A DNA stretch of 64,000 bases from Lewinellaceae bacterium (GTDB taxonomy: Bacteria; Bacteroidota; Bacteroidia; Chitinophagales; Saprospiraceae): the NCBI GenBank assembly GCA_016708875.1, contig JADJFA010000008.1:149766-213765 (forward strand), in the 5' to 3' direction. Position 1 is the first letter of the stretch. Every line of letters begins with the position of its first letter. A model generated the notes under the pieces. The model saw only the letters and a list, made by a program, of their open reading frames with translations. It was not told where the DNA came from and searched no databases. A program made the translations under genes and the position numbers. Positions 28,314 through 37,783 of this stretch are shown here, piece after piece.

Positions 28314-31136
28314 ATGAAAATTCACCTGTCTTCCCTATTTATCTTAACCCAACTTTTTCTTTCCCTTTCTCTTTTTGGCCAAAATCCCTCGCGTGTCACC
28401 ATCAAAGGCATGGTTTCAGACACCATGGGTGAAGTCACGGTATTCGCCACTGTGATGCTCCTGAACCCCAAGGACTCCACGCTCGTAAATTTTACCAGAA
28501 GCGGTAATGATGGCGAATTTTCCTTCAAAAACGTAAAAAACACCCCGTATTTGCTCAAGGTATCCTATGTTGGGCACTTGCCTTTACAGCAATATTTGCC
28601 CGCTTCAGCGACGGAAACAAACGACGTTGGTACACTGAAAATCAAGCCTATTACCTCAGAATTGCTTGAAGTAGTGGTACGCGCAGCAAAGGCAACTCTA
28701 AGCATCCGAGGCGACACGATCGAATATGATGCATCCTCTTTCAAAGTGCCCCCTGGCTCTACTGTGGAAGATTTGCTGCGGCGGCTACCGGGTATTGACG
28801 TGGACGCAGATGGTAATATTAAAGCCCAGGGCAGGGACGTGAAACGGGTGTACGTGGACGGAAAAACCTTTTTTGGCGATGATCCCAAGGCAGCAACCAA
28901 AAACCTGGGCGCAGAGACCATTTCAAAAGTTCAGGTGTACAACGAATCCTCCGAACAGTCCAAACTGACGGGCGTTGACGACGGTAAAAAAGAAAAGGCG
29001 ATGAACCTCGAACTCAAAGAGGAGTACAAAAAAGGCTCGTTTGGCAAACTTACTGCCGCGGTAGGTACCGAAGAGCGCTGGGCCGGACGTGGGAGTTTCA
29101 ACCGTTTCAACAAAAAAGAACAACTCTCATTCATTGGATTTGGCAACAACATCAACCAAACTGGGGTGAACTGGGAAGATTATGGCGAATTCAAGGGACA
29201 AAACACCTTTGGCGATCATGATAATGGGGATTTTGGCTTTGGCGGAGGTCGGCGTTTCTATATGATCGGTGGCGGCGGCGACGATTCCCCTTTCAACAAC
29301 TTCGATGGGCGCGGGTTTACGACGAATTATGGAGGTGGCGCCAACTACAATTATGACCATAAAAAAGTAAAGTTCAACGCCAGTTACTTCTACAAGGAAA
29401 CCAGCCTAGATCTTGAACAATCCACCGACCGCCAGAGCTTTTTGCCCGACACCACTTTTTTCAATGATGAAACCTTGGCCAAAGCAGATTTTCGTGGCAG
29501 TCACAGCATAAGCACACGGCTGAACTACGATATTGACTCAAGCGATTTGATTATCCTGAAATTAGAAAGTCGTTTTAGCAACTCCAATTCAGCGACCCTT
29601 GAAAATCAGATTTTTTCGGACGAATCGCGCGTAGAGACAAATAGCCTGACACTTGAAAATGGAAGCCAGTTAGATGCCTGGCGGGTCCTGGGTTCAGCCA
29701 TTTATCGCCACCGTTTTAAGAAAAAAGGTCGCTCGTTTGCGCTTAGTGCGGGTTATAACGACAGCCAATCTGACGGCTCAGAAACCCTGTCTTCCAGCAA
29801 CCAATTCCTAGGTACAGGGGGAATTACCCAAATCCGGCTGTTTAATTCCAACACCAACCACACAAGTCAATTGAAATCGAGCGCACTCTTTACCGAACCG
29901 CTTGCCAAAAAATGGTTTTCAGAAACCTTTGTCAACTTTAGCCAAACCGAGAACGAGGTGAACCGCCCCACAGGCGATCCGGAAAACAACAATCAGCGCA
30001 TTGACAGCCTCAGCATTTATTACGAACAAGAAGTGCAGTATGCCCGTATAGGCTCTAGTGTCCGGTATTCCAACAATGGACTGAATGCCTCCGCCGGCCT
30101 TGCCGCCCAACATCTCCAACTCGGCGGCGCATATTCGGTGGACAAAGGCTTGCCTCCCTTGGCTGATCCATTGACTCAAAAGTATTTCAACCTTATCCCT
30201 AATATTGAGTTGGAATACCAACTGCCAAACGATATGTGGATTAGCAGCAATTACAGTTACAGCGTGACAGAGCCGCAGTTCAGTGATCTTCAGCCAGTGC
30301 CCATAGTCACTAACCCGCTCTACCGCAGGGAAGGCAATCCGGACCTGCAACCTCAGCGTTCACACAGCATTGGAGCAAACATACACTATTGGAATTCTGG
30401 CACGATGGCAAACTTTGGTGTTGGAGTTGATTATGATCTTTATGACAGCCAAATCGTTTACAGTCAGACGATTGAGTTCCTTGACTCCCTCGGTGCTCGT
30501 ACCACCACAAGACCTGAAAACGTGTCTGGCGGCCGAAGTCTAAACACTTATGTATGGTCTAACATCCCAATCATCAAAACCAAACTCACTTTCAATTTCA
30601 ACCCTAGCATTTATGTCAATCGTTCGCCTTCGTTTATAAATGGCGAGGAAAACGAGACCTTTAATCAGAATTACAACCTGCGCCTGGGCTTCAACTACAC
30701 ACCAACGCCAAAACTCATAGCCGGGCTTAGCGGCAATGCCCGAATCAATAATATTAGTTATTCTGTACAAAGTGAGCAAAACCAGAAAATCCGGAGCTAC
30801 GGCTCAGACGCTTCGATCAAATGGCAATTTTGGGACAAAATGTTTTTGGAAAGCAATTTCAACTATAACTTGTTCCAGAACGAACGCTTCGGATTCGACC
30901 AAAGTACTGCTATCTGGAATGCTTCGCTGCGCCGGCTTTTTGGCAAAAACAACCGAATCGAACTTCGGCTCGCAGCCTTTGATCTGCTCAATCAACGCCT
31001 AAACATCCAGCAAAGCGGCTCGCAAAACTTCGTCATTAATTCCACGGCTCCCACCTTGGCGCGGTATTTCATGCTCAGCGTATCTTACAACGTGCGTGGG
31101 TACGAGAACAAATTGAAGAAAAACGATTGGTGGTAG
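28314..31136 (+). CDS. TonB-dependent receptor-like outer-membrane beta-barrel protein
   Basis: About 940 residues from ATG 28314 (MKIHLSSLFILTQLFLSLSLFGQ, signal peptide); the open frame upstream of it is not used. An N-terminal CarboxypepD-regulatory-like domain (VTIKGMVSDTMGEVTVFATVML) is followed by a plug-like segment (TVEDLLRRLPGIDVDADGNI, VYVDGKTFFGDDP). A barrel of the OMP_b-brl_3 type completes the protein, with many aromatic strand ends. A Gly/Phe/Asp-rich loop (about 300-340, FGFGGGRRFYMIGGGGDDS) is unusual. Such proteins import ligands or act as orphan barrels; the substrate is unknown. The gene ends 11 bases before a perfect 36-bp dyad. Confidence 0.88.
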   Translation: MKIHLSSLFILTQLFLSLSLFGQNPSRVTIKGMVSDTMGEVTVFATVMLLNPKDSTLVNFTRSGNDGEFSFKNVKNTPYLLKVSYVGHLPLQQYLPASATETNDVGTLKIKPITSELLEVVVRAAKATLSIRGDTIEYDASSFKVPPGSTVEDLLRRLPGIDVDADGNIKAQGRDVKRVYVDGKTFFGDDPKAATKNLGAETISKVQVYNESSEQSKLTGVDDGKKEKAMNLELKEEYKKGSFGKLTAAVGTEERWAGRGSFNRFNKKEQLSFIGFGNNINQTGVNWEDYGEFKGQNTFGDHDNGDFGFGGGRRFYMIGGGGDDSPFNNFDGRGFTTNYGGGANYNYDHKKVKFNASYFYKETSLDLEQSTDRQSFLPDTTFFNDETLAKADFRGSHSISTRLNYDIDSSDLIILKLESRFSNSNSATLENQIFSDESRVETNSLTLENGSQLDAWRVLGSAIYRHRFKKKGRSFALSAGYNDSQSDGSETLSSSNQFLGTGGITQIRLFNSNTNHTSQLKSSALFTEPLAKKWFSETFVNFSQTENEVNRPTGDPENNNQRIDSLSIYYEQEVQYARIGSSVRYSNNGLNASAGLAAQHLQLGGAYSVDKGLPPLADPLTQKYFNLIPNIELEYQLPNDMWISSNYSYSVTEPQFSDLQPVPIVTNPLYRREGNPDLQPQRSHSIGANIHYWNSGTMANFGVGVDYDLYDSQIVYSQTIEFLDSLGARTTTRPENVSGGRSLNTYVWSNIPIIKTKLTFNFNPSIYVNRSPSFINGEENETFNQNYNLRLGFNYTPTPKLIAGLSGNARINNISYSVQSEQNQKIRSYGSDASIKWQFWDKMFLESNFNYNLFQNERFGFDQSTAIWNASLRRLFGKNNRIELRLAAFDLLNQRLNIQQSGSQNFVINSTAPTLARYFMLSVSYNVRGYENKLKKNDWW

Positions 31137-31146
31137 ATTTTACCCT

Positions 31147-31232
31147 AATTTTAACCACAAAAGGCACAAAAGGACACAAAAGTATCGCGATACGGTCTTT
31201 TGTGTCCTTTTGTGCCTTTTGTGGTTAAAATT
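31147..31232. repeat. Perfect long dyad, 36-bp arms (AGGCACAAAAGG family)
   Basis: AATTTTAACCACAAAAGGCA (31147 on) and its exact complement up to 31232 form 36-bp arms. The centre contains a second small palindrome, TATCGCGATA. It follows the stop at 31136, so it may end transcription, but the length far exceeds a normal terminator. Confidence 0.85.
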
Positions 31233-31346
31233 ATGTCAAGTTTGATGTTGCAACAGACCGGACACAACCCCGGGTAAAAATATGGCCTATGAAACCCGTG
31301 TTCAAAACCTGACCCGGAAGTAACAATTTTTAAAACCAGACTCCGT

Positions 31347-31499
31347 TTTACCCGCCATAGCGCGAAGCGCGAAGGCGGGTTTTTCATTAACCACATTTTT
31401 ACCCGTCATAACGCGAAGCGCGAAGGCGGGTTTTTCATTAACCACATTTTTACCCGCCATAGCGCGAAGCGCGAAGGCGGGTTTCTCATTGTCTCCATT
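31347..31499. repeat. Three tandem copies of a 51-bp unit carrying a 31-bp palindrome
   Basis: Palindromic cores at 31350-31380, 31401-31431 and 31452-31482 each read ACCCGCCATAGCGCGAAGCG... to ...GGCGGGT. The middle copy has two changes. Each is followed by a spacer with CATTAACCACATTTTT. The period of exactly 51 bases indicates tandem duplication. The unit belongs to the same GC-rich palindrome type as those at 36892, 41759, 42601 and 59296. Located in the leader of the next gene. Confidence 0.88.
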
Positions 31500-31506
31500 C
31501 ACACCT

Positions 31507-32457
31507 ATGTCTTTCAAAATCAAACTGTTTGCTTCCCTTTTCTTTTTTATTCCTTTGGCACTTTCTGCACAAAAAAAGCCAAAGGTTGAACCTGCTGGCC
31601 AGCCTACGGAAGAAGCGATCCAGATGTTGCAGGGCCTCGAAGACACGCTGGGTGTGCTGGGTTATGCCATAGTAAATGATTCAATCGAAGCAGAACGTTT
31701 TGCGGCCTGCCGGGTCTTCATCACAACGCTCGTGCGGGCCTTGAAAATCGAGAACTCCTTCAAATTTCCCTTCGAACAGCTGCGCAGTGTATCCATTTTG
31801 ACCCCGCCTGACAGTAGTTTTCGCATATTTACCTGGCAACTTTTTGTCAATGATTCTACCTACCGCTATTACGGAACCATTCAAATGAACGAGCGGAAAC
31901 TGAAATTGCACCCACTCATTGACCGAAGTTTTGAGTTAGACTATTTCCCAGCTCAGGAACAACTTCCCGCCGACCGATGGTATGGGGCATTGTACTACAA
32001 TCTCCGGCAATTTGATACCCGTCAAGGCCGCAAATACCTATTGTTTGGATACGATGCTTTTGAGTTTTTTGAAAAAAGGAAGTTGCTGGATGTCTTGAAC
32101 TTCGACAAGGAGGGAGTCCCGATTTTTGGAGCGCCTGTTTTTGAACAAGAGGAGGAACTGCCCAAATCCCGCATCTATGTGCAGTATTCTGCAGATGCTA
32201 TTGTAAAAATGAATTGGGACGAGCAATACAAAATGGTTCTTTTCGACCATCTTATCCCCCTGGCCAGCCCTTATGGGCGAGGAACGACCAGCGTACCCGA
32301 TGGAAGTTACGATGGATATAAATTCGAAAAAGGGCGCTGGAAATATGTCGACAAGGTTTTTGACGACAAGCAAAAAGACGTGCCATTCCCTGAGCCAATA
32401 TTGGATGGCAGAAAAGAGAAGGATATTTTGGGGAAGAAAAAGAAAAACAAGGGCTGA
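31507..32457 (+). CDS. Secreted hypothetical protein
   Basis: A 316-residue protein from ATG 31507 (MSFKIKLFASLFFFIPLALSAQ, signal peptide ending SAQ). The first 18 bases of the open frame before it lie in the repeat leader and are not used. Conserved-looking parts are RYYGTIQMNERKLKLHPL, WYGALYYNLRQFDTRQGRKY and YVQYSADAIVKMNWDEQYKM, and it ends in a lysine-rich tail (GKKKKNKG). I do not recognise a family; the composition suggests a periplasmic, mostly beta protein. It stands alone between repeats on both sides. Confidence 0.8.
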   Translation: MSFKIKLFASLFFFIPLALSAQKKPKVEPAGQPTEEAIQMLQGLEDTLGVLGYAIVNDSIEAERFAACRVFITTLVRALKIENSFKFPFEQLRSVSILTPPDSSFRIFTWQLFVNDSTYRYYGTIQMNERKLKLHPLIDRSFELDYFPAQEQLPADRWYGALYYNLRQFDTRQGRKYLLFGYDAFEFFEKRKLLDVLNFDKEGVPIFGAPVFEQEEELPKSRIYVQYSADAIVKMNWDEQYKMVLFDHLIPLASPYGRGTTSVPDGSYDGYKFEKGRWKYVDKVFDDKQKDVPFPEPILDGRKEKDILGKKKKNKG

Positions 32458-32465
32458 TAGCCAAG

Positions 32466-32545
32466 TTTCACACAACGACACAACGACACAACGTTTTAAC
32501 CTTATTCATTATCAAAGAGTTGTGTCATCGTGGCGTTGTGTGAAA
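32466..32545. repeat. Long dyad of the TTTCACACAACG family
   Basis: TTTCACACAACGACACAACG from 32466 pairs with a right arm ending TTGTGTGAAA at 32545, with a few mismatches. It lies between convergent genes (31507 rightward, 32559 leftward). Related dyads are at 35865, 41351 and 55706. Confidence 0.8.
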
Positions 32546-32558
32546 TAATTTTGTCCGA

Positions 32559-33234
32559 CTATTTAAAAATCACATCCTTCGACTTCGCACGATACACCCC
32601 CGCTCCGTATCCGCCCGCTCCCGTTGCTTCCATTAGCGCTGGCGAAAAACGCCGTTCGAGATAAATCTTCCCTGGGCCTGCCCCCACTTTTTCGATCTTG
32701 TTCAATGGAACAATAAGGGCTGTAGCACCCGTTTCGATGGTAATTGCGGCCTGTGCATCGCCCTCGTTTTCGCCATTGATCCAGGTACCCACCACCTCAT
32801 CCGCACCAAGCGCATTGCCCGTCCATGGGATGGTAAGCGCAGCCGTACGAACAATCGAATCTGGCATAACACCAAAGTCTATAGTGTTGATCGTCACTTC
32901 ATTGTCAAACGCTTTACCCTCCGTGTCTTCCCAATGGAAAGTGCCAGAGGGCTTCAAGCCAGCGTATTGTATTTCGTAATAAGACAGCAATTTGTTGAAG
33001 GGCAATTTGGTGCCCTCAAAACTCACTTCACTGGGAAGCCAGTTCTAGTAGTGTACCCGTAATGCTTCCAAACCGAAACCAGGCACGGACATAGGTTATG
33101 TCTGTGTTGGCATTGTAAAAAAGTTCGTAGTGGGTAAAAATCCTGTCTTGATTCACGTCGGCAGACGATTCGCGTTGACAAGAGGAAGCAATAAATAAGC
33201 TAAAAATGGAGAGAATGAAAAGAGTGTAACGCAT
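32559..33234 (-). CDS. Hypothetical lipoprotein (one frameshift)
   Basis: About 225 residues. A lipoprotein signal (MRYTLFILSIFSLFIASSCQ) leads into FTHYELFYNANTDITYVRAW. The frame breaks in the three-base run at 33033-33035 and continues as EVSFEGTKLPFNKLLSYYEI to FK at 32559. The rest looks like a beta-sandwich (VTINTIDFGVMPDSIVRTAA ... ITIETGATALIVPLNKIEKV). No family recognised. Probably anchored to the outer membrane; it lies upstream of the thiamin-type receptor region but no shared promoter is visible. Confidence 0.72.
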
Positions 33235-33307
33235 AATTAAGAGTGATTTGTTTGTCCAAGAACGATGGAATGCAACAGGTGTTACTACGTGATCTGGTAA
33301 AAAACTG

Positions 33308-35666
33308 TTAAAAACCTACCCTAAGTGTCGCCATCCAATGCCGCCCTGCCTGCGGAAAAAATCCGGCCTGATGGTACACATCGCCTCCCTCGGAACGGGT
33401 ATAGGCATTGTCTGGACGCGCATCATAACCCGCCGAGATATATCTATACGCCCAGCCATTGGAGGCATATTTTTCATCAAAAATATTGTTGAGCGAAATG
33501 ATCACATTGAGTTGTTTACCAATCACTTGTGTCAGATCATAGTTCAAACGCAAATCACTGACAAAGTATCCGGGCAAGGAAGTCTGGGCATTGGAGGTAT
33601 TGTCCAAAAATTGTTGGGAGACGTATTTACCGACGAGTGTAGCGGATACCTCGGATGCCTTTTTAGGCCACCGAGGTTTAAATGTCATCTCCCCTCTTGC
33701 TATAAAATTAGGAGAAAAAGCCAAATCAGTATTGCGGTGTATGATGGCTTCTTGCCCACCATTATCCCAATTGTCGCGGTATTCTGTGAATGATCTTATT
33801 TTGTTTTGACTGAATGCAGCACTTCCTGCTAGCGTGAGTAACGGCCCAATCTGGCCAGTGGCTTCTATTTCAAAACCGCTGCGCCAACTGTCCGGAACAT
33901 TGGAGCGGATGTATGCGCCCACATCGTTGATGCGTCCATCCAGCACTAGTTGGTCGCGGTAGCGCATCCAAAAAAAGTTGGCAGAGGCCGTCCATTTTTC
34001 ACCATTCCGGCGAAGACCAGTTTCGAGGTCGAGCATACGTTCGGCGCGCGGACGACTGGCTGGAGTGCTTTGGGTAAAGTCATCCCGATTTGGCTCACGA
34101 TGCCCAATCCCTAAAAAGGAATATGCCAGCCAGGTATTTGAAAATGAATACGTTGCACCGATTTTTGGATTAAAAAAGTCCATTACCGCTGTTTGCTGCA
34201 CGTTGTTTAATTCATTGTCAAAACCAAGAAAAACATAGCGTACACTTCGAATTTGCAAGTCTAAAAAAGTGGAAAAATGCTGTGAAGGAGATGTTTCTAT
34301 TTTGAGAAAAACATTCGCATCGCGTTTTTTTGCGGTGTTTTCATAGTACCGAAAATCATTGGGTGCTCCGGTGAAATACTCCGCCCAAATCACCTCACCG
34401 AAGTGTTTGCCCTCATATTGACTCCAGCCTCCCCCGAGTAAAAACGTTGGTTTCCAGTTAAATTCAGGCAACCAACGTAACGCAAATGTCCCGCCGTAAA
34501 AGTCATTGTCCAGCCAGCGCCGGCGTACTAAATCCATCGGAGGGATTATGGTATCTATTTGAAAACCAAGGGGAAGACCGTACTCAGAAATGTTCTGGTC
34601 GGCCTTGTATTGCTCAAAAAAACCGAAGCCTGTTGTGTAATGGCCATTGAGTTGCAAATGCAATTTAGGCGAGAGTACGCGCTTGTAATGCCCTAAAAAA
34701 TGGCGTTGCGTGTAGTTGTCCACTTCATTAGGGTAGGCAGAGCCAGGGCGTTCAGTTCCAGCCGTGTTGAAGGTTCTAAGGCTTTCATTTTCAAGATATT
34801 GCGCTGGAAGACCGTTCCAGGCCTGGTACGTAATCTCCTTGCCGGAAAGCAGGTGAAACTGGGCGGATTGGTGGTCATCAAGGTATGACCCACTGAGATG
34901 GATTGCCTCCATATTCGCAGTGGCTCGATCCACGTAGCCGTCGGAATATATGCCCGATACCCGGGCCGTGAAGGCCACTTTTCCACCCAGAATTCCAGTT
35001 CCGACCAGCAACGAGTGCTTGCGCGTCCCAAACGACCCAAGCGTGTTGGTCAAAGTAGCAAAGCGCTCCGTTTCTATTTTGGAAAGATCCAGGTTCACAC
35101 TTGCGCCAAAAGCCCCCGCTCCATTGGTACTTGTGCCCACACCACGTTGCACCTGTATCTCCGAGGCACTAGCGGCCAAATCCGGCAAATCTACCCAAAA
35201 AACGCCCTGACTCTCAGCATCATTAAGGGTAAACCATTGATAGTCACATTAATACGAGTAGGGTCACTGCCTCGAATGCGCAATCCGGTATAGCCTGTCC
35301 CAACTCCTCCATCAGACGTTTCCACCAATGAAGGCACGGCAGAAAGCAGGTACGGAATGTCCTGTGCGTGGTATTGTTTGCCGATTTTTTCGGCGGTAAA
35401 ATTGGAGTGCGGCACGGGGCTTTTGCTATCTGTGCGTGTGGCCTGCACGACCATTTCTGGTAAAAGGGTGATTGGTGATTGGTTAATTGGTGACTGGTTT
35501 ACTCCTTCCTTTACGCCAGCCATGGCGGCGCGGTAAATTGGTGATTGGTAGTATCCGATTGCGCTGAAAGTTGGAGGGAGAATAGCAATACAGCACAAAT
35601 TGAACCGAGGGGGTTCAATAGAGGCTTCCTCTGATTCGAGGTGCGCGAAACAACAAATTGGAACAT
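33308..35666 (-). CDS. TonB-dependent receptor under TPP-riboswitch control, probable thiamin receptor (frameshifted)
   Basis: About 780 residues. A signal peptide (SICAVLLFSLQLSAQ) starts from an ATG at 35666 in one frame. The plug (LPEMVVQATRTDSKSPVPHS, GYTGLRIRGSDPTRINVTIN) and the barrel (GVFWVDLPDLAASASEIQVQ onward, ending HWMATLRVGF) lie in the other two. One break is near 35520-35540, beside repeat-like sequence. The other is in the run at 35227-35229, where one base restores NGLPLNDAESQGVFWVDLPD, a hallmark of this receptor group. The TPP riboswitch in its leader supports the role of OMR1-type receptors of Bacteroidota, which are predicted to take up thiamin or its phosphates. Confidence 0.82.
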
Positions 35667-35740
35667 TAATAACTTTGAAATGAGTGAAACATCCGCCTAC
35701 CGAAGGGGCTTCGGAAGCGTAGTGATGCCACTACCCCGTC

Positions 35741-35845
35741 TCAGTTCCTTACCCAAAATTACTTGGGCAAGTTCGATGGGTGTAATCTCAGTCCGCGCTG
35801 TTTGTTAAGAGACAATCAGGCGAACACCCCAATGATTGGGTACAA
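35741..35845 (-). promoter_or_regulatory. TPP (THI-box) riboswitch
   Basis: Read on the minus strand from about 35833: GGGGTG (35831-35826), then a variable arm, then GGACTGAGATTACACCC, then CGAACTTGCCCAAGTAATTT, then GGGTAAGGAA ending near 35743. These match the THI-box blocks in order: GGGGTG..CTGAGA..ACCC pairing, GAACcTGatc.GGaTAATgcc and GtAgGGAA. P2 (GGGGTG/ACACCC) and the P5-like stem CCCAA/TTGGG both form. It sits about 80 bases before the receptor start, with two small hairpins between (GTAGTGGCATCACTAC and CCGAAGCCCCTTCGG) that could act in the expression platform. Confidence 0.88.
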
Positions 35846-35864
35846 AGGTCGGAAAAAGGCTGTG

Positions 35865-35955
35865 ATATTTCACACAACGCCACAACGACACAAACGAGCC
35901 ATTTATAGAAATAGAGTTTCTAAACGTTGTGTCGTTGTTGCGTTGTGTGAAATAT
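35865..35955. repeat. Long dyad of the TTTCACACAACG family
   Basis: ATATTTCACACAACGCCACA from 35865 pairs with a right arm ending GAAATAT at 35955; about 29-bp arms with few mismatches. A partial third copy (ACGTTGCGTGAAAT) follows to 35970. It lies between the GLPGLI stop and the riboswitch of the downstream gene, both genes being leftward. Confidence 0.8.
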
Positions 35956-35982
35956 ACGTTGCGTGAAATTTATCCGAGGAAA

Positions 35983-36756
35983 TCAGTACCGAATATCCCA
36001 AAAATAAGGTTGTTCCTCTTTAATCTTGTCATCAATAACCTTTTTGAGCGCTGTGCGATATTCGGCTTCGGTTGATTTTTTACCCTTGAGTTTTTTGGGA
36101 AGCGCAAGTTCTGTGGTCAGTTTTTTAGCCTGGATACGGTCGGCGGAAACAACCATGGCGCCATTGTTCACATCTGCTTCCAGAATTAAGCCAGGAAGCC
36201 CGCAAAGTCGCTCCGGGCCACCGCTATGCGGAATATCAAGCGCAAACCAGACAATTATTTTTTGCTCCTTGAGCGTATCTTCCCAACTGGCGTTCATGCA
36301 AAGATGTCCGGCTACCTCCTTCAGATCATTCAGGATTTTCCAGTCCTGACAACGGAGAGAATCCTGCACCAAATAAGTTTTGCCTTGCATCACAAACGCA
36401 TCATGGATTGTATTTTCGGCAAAATTGCGGGTGGTGAAAAATGTCTCCTTGCGCCAGGAATAACCCTCATCGTCGGGTTCGGCACGTTCCTCAGAATCAA
36501 GATATTTTGTTTGGTTTGGGTTGAAATGCAACAGGGTGTACACGCGCCATTCTGAACGGCTTCCCCACATGTAGGCAGCGCGTTCTTTGCGCTGTTTGCT
36601 CATGTAGGTAAGCGCCTCCATCTTTTTGGTCCAGTTGTGCGTTACCAGATAGCGAATGGTGCCTTCGGTGATTGGTTCAGGATTTGGTGTTTCCTGCGCA
36701 AAAGCGGCCGATTGGAAGGCAGTAATGACCAGGAGAAGCAAGAGAAGTTTTTGCAT
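35983..36756 (-). CDS. GLPGLI family protein
   Basis: About 257 residues from ATG 36756 (MQKLLLLLLVITAFQSAAFAQ, signal peptide); a TTG five codons upstream is less likely. The family motif is present as LCGLPGLILEADVNNG, preceded by the usual IIVWFALDIPHSGGPE. Proteins of this Bacteroidota family are periplasmic, of unknown function, and often sit near TonB-dependent receptors, as here. Confidence 0.88.
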   Translation of the reverse strand: MQKLLLLLLVITAFQSAAFAQETPNPEPITEGTIRYLVTHNWTKKMEALTYMSKQRKERAAYMWGSRSEWRVYTLLHFNPNQTKYLDSEERAEPDDEGYSWRKETFFTTRNFAENTIHDAFVMQGKTYLVQDSLRCQDWKILNDLKEVAGHLCMNASWEDTLKEQKIIVWFALDIPHSGGPERLCGLPGLILEADVNNGAMVVSADRIQAKKLTTELALPKKLKGKKSTEAEYRTALKKVIDDKIKEEQPYFWDIRY

Positions 36757-36891
36757 AAAATTGGATTTCAATAAGTTTCAAACAAAGTAAACGAATGCCC
36801 AAACACGTTTCGAGCAGTTTTATTTTTTTAGAAGGAAAAATGGTGGCCGCCTACAATAAAGGAAAGGTGGGTAAACCTGCCAACTACCACT

Positions 36892-36921
36892 GCCCCCACC
36901 TTCGCTAAAGCTTCGGCGGGT
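36892..36921. repeat. GC-rich palindrome (ACCTTCGCTAAAGCTTCGGCGGGT type)
   Basis: A short palindrome centred on GCTAAAGC, flanked by CCCCC and GCGGGT, 35 bases before pyrF. It belongs to the same family as the elements at 31347, 41759, 42601 and 59296. A TACCTTCG box follows at about 36943-36950, just before the pyrF start, and may be the -7 element. Confidence 0.6.
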
Positions 36922-36955
36922 AAAACTGCTACTACATTCTCCCTACCTTCGCGCC

Positions 36956-37783
36956 ATGAACCGTTCCACCCTCGTTTCCGAAATATTCCGCAAAAAATCC
37001 TTCTTATGCGTTGGCCTGGATACCGAACTGGCCAAAATTCCACCGCATTTACTCGATTCAGAGGATCCCGTTTTTGAGTTCAATCGCCAAATCATTGATG
37101 CGACCCGTGATTTGTGTGTGGCCTACAAACCCAATATTGCTTTCTACGAAGCCCTCGGCCCCAAAGGTTGGCAGTCTCTGGCTCGCACGATTGAATACAT
37201 TGGCAAGCAACACTTTATCATAGCCGATGCAAAACGGGGCGACATCGGAAACACCAGTAGAATGTATGCCGAAGCCTTTTTCAATCAACTTGGCTGCGAT
37301 GCCGTCACCGTTGCGCCTTATATGGGCGAAGACAGCGTTGGACCTTTTTTGGGGTTTGAGGGCAAATGGGCCATCCTTTTGGCGCTTACCTCCAATCCCG
37401 GTAGCCATGATTTTCAACGCGACTGGCTCGAGGATTCCCGTGAAACACTTTGGGAAAAGGTGTTGCACCGCAGCCAAAACTGGGGCAGCCCGGAAAACCT
37501 AATGTTCGTCATCGGCGCAACCCACCCCGAAGCTTTTATTCGTGTCCGCGAAATCGCTCCCGACCATTTTCTGCTTGTTCCCGGTGTGGGCGCACAAGGT
37601 GGTGATTTGGCGGCGATTTGCGAGCACGGAATGAATAAAGACTGCGGCCTGCTCATCAATGCTTCGCGTAGTATTCTCTATGCCTCCTCTGGTCAAGATT
37701 TCGCCCAAAAGGCAAGTGAAGAGGCCAAAAGGTTGCAGCAAGTAATGGAAAGCCTGTTGGAAACGCTGAACAATGAACGATGA
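36956..37783 (+). CDS. pyrF: Orotidine 5'-phosphate decarboxylase
   Basis: 275 residues, the longer (type 2) OMP decarboxylase. Last step of UMP synthesis: OMP to UMP and CO2. Visible are LCVGLDTELAKIP, YKPNIAFYEALGPKG, the catalytic DAKRGDIGNTS (Lys and Asp pair) and the phosphate-binding LVPGVGAQGGD ... LINASRSILYAS. Its last 11 bases overlap the start of ribD, so pyrimidine and riboflavin genes are co-transcribed. Confidence 0.96.
   Translation: MNRSTLVSEIFRKKSFLCVGLDTELAKIPPHLLDSEDPVFEFNRQIIDATRDLCVAYKPNIAFYEALGPKGWQSLARTIEYIGKQHFIIADAKRGDIGNTSRMYAEAFFNQLGCDAVTVAPYMGEDSVGPFLGFEGKWAILLALTSNPGSHDFQRDWLEDSRETLWEKVLHRSQNWGSPENLMFVIGATHPEAFIRVREIAPDHFLLVPGVGAQGGDLAAICEHGMNKDCGLLINASRSILYASSGQDFAQKASEEAKRLQQVMESLLETLNNER

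Noticed and set aside
31147..31232. Long dyads as ends of an insertion sequence
   Set aside because: No transposase lies between or beside any of them, and each is a single compact palindrome.
31347..31499. Three regularly spaced palindromes considered as a CRISPR array
   Set aside because: The spacers are nearly identical to each other, so this is a tandem duplication; no cas gene is near.
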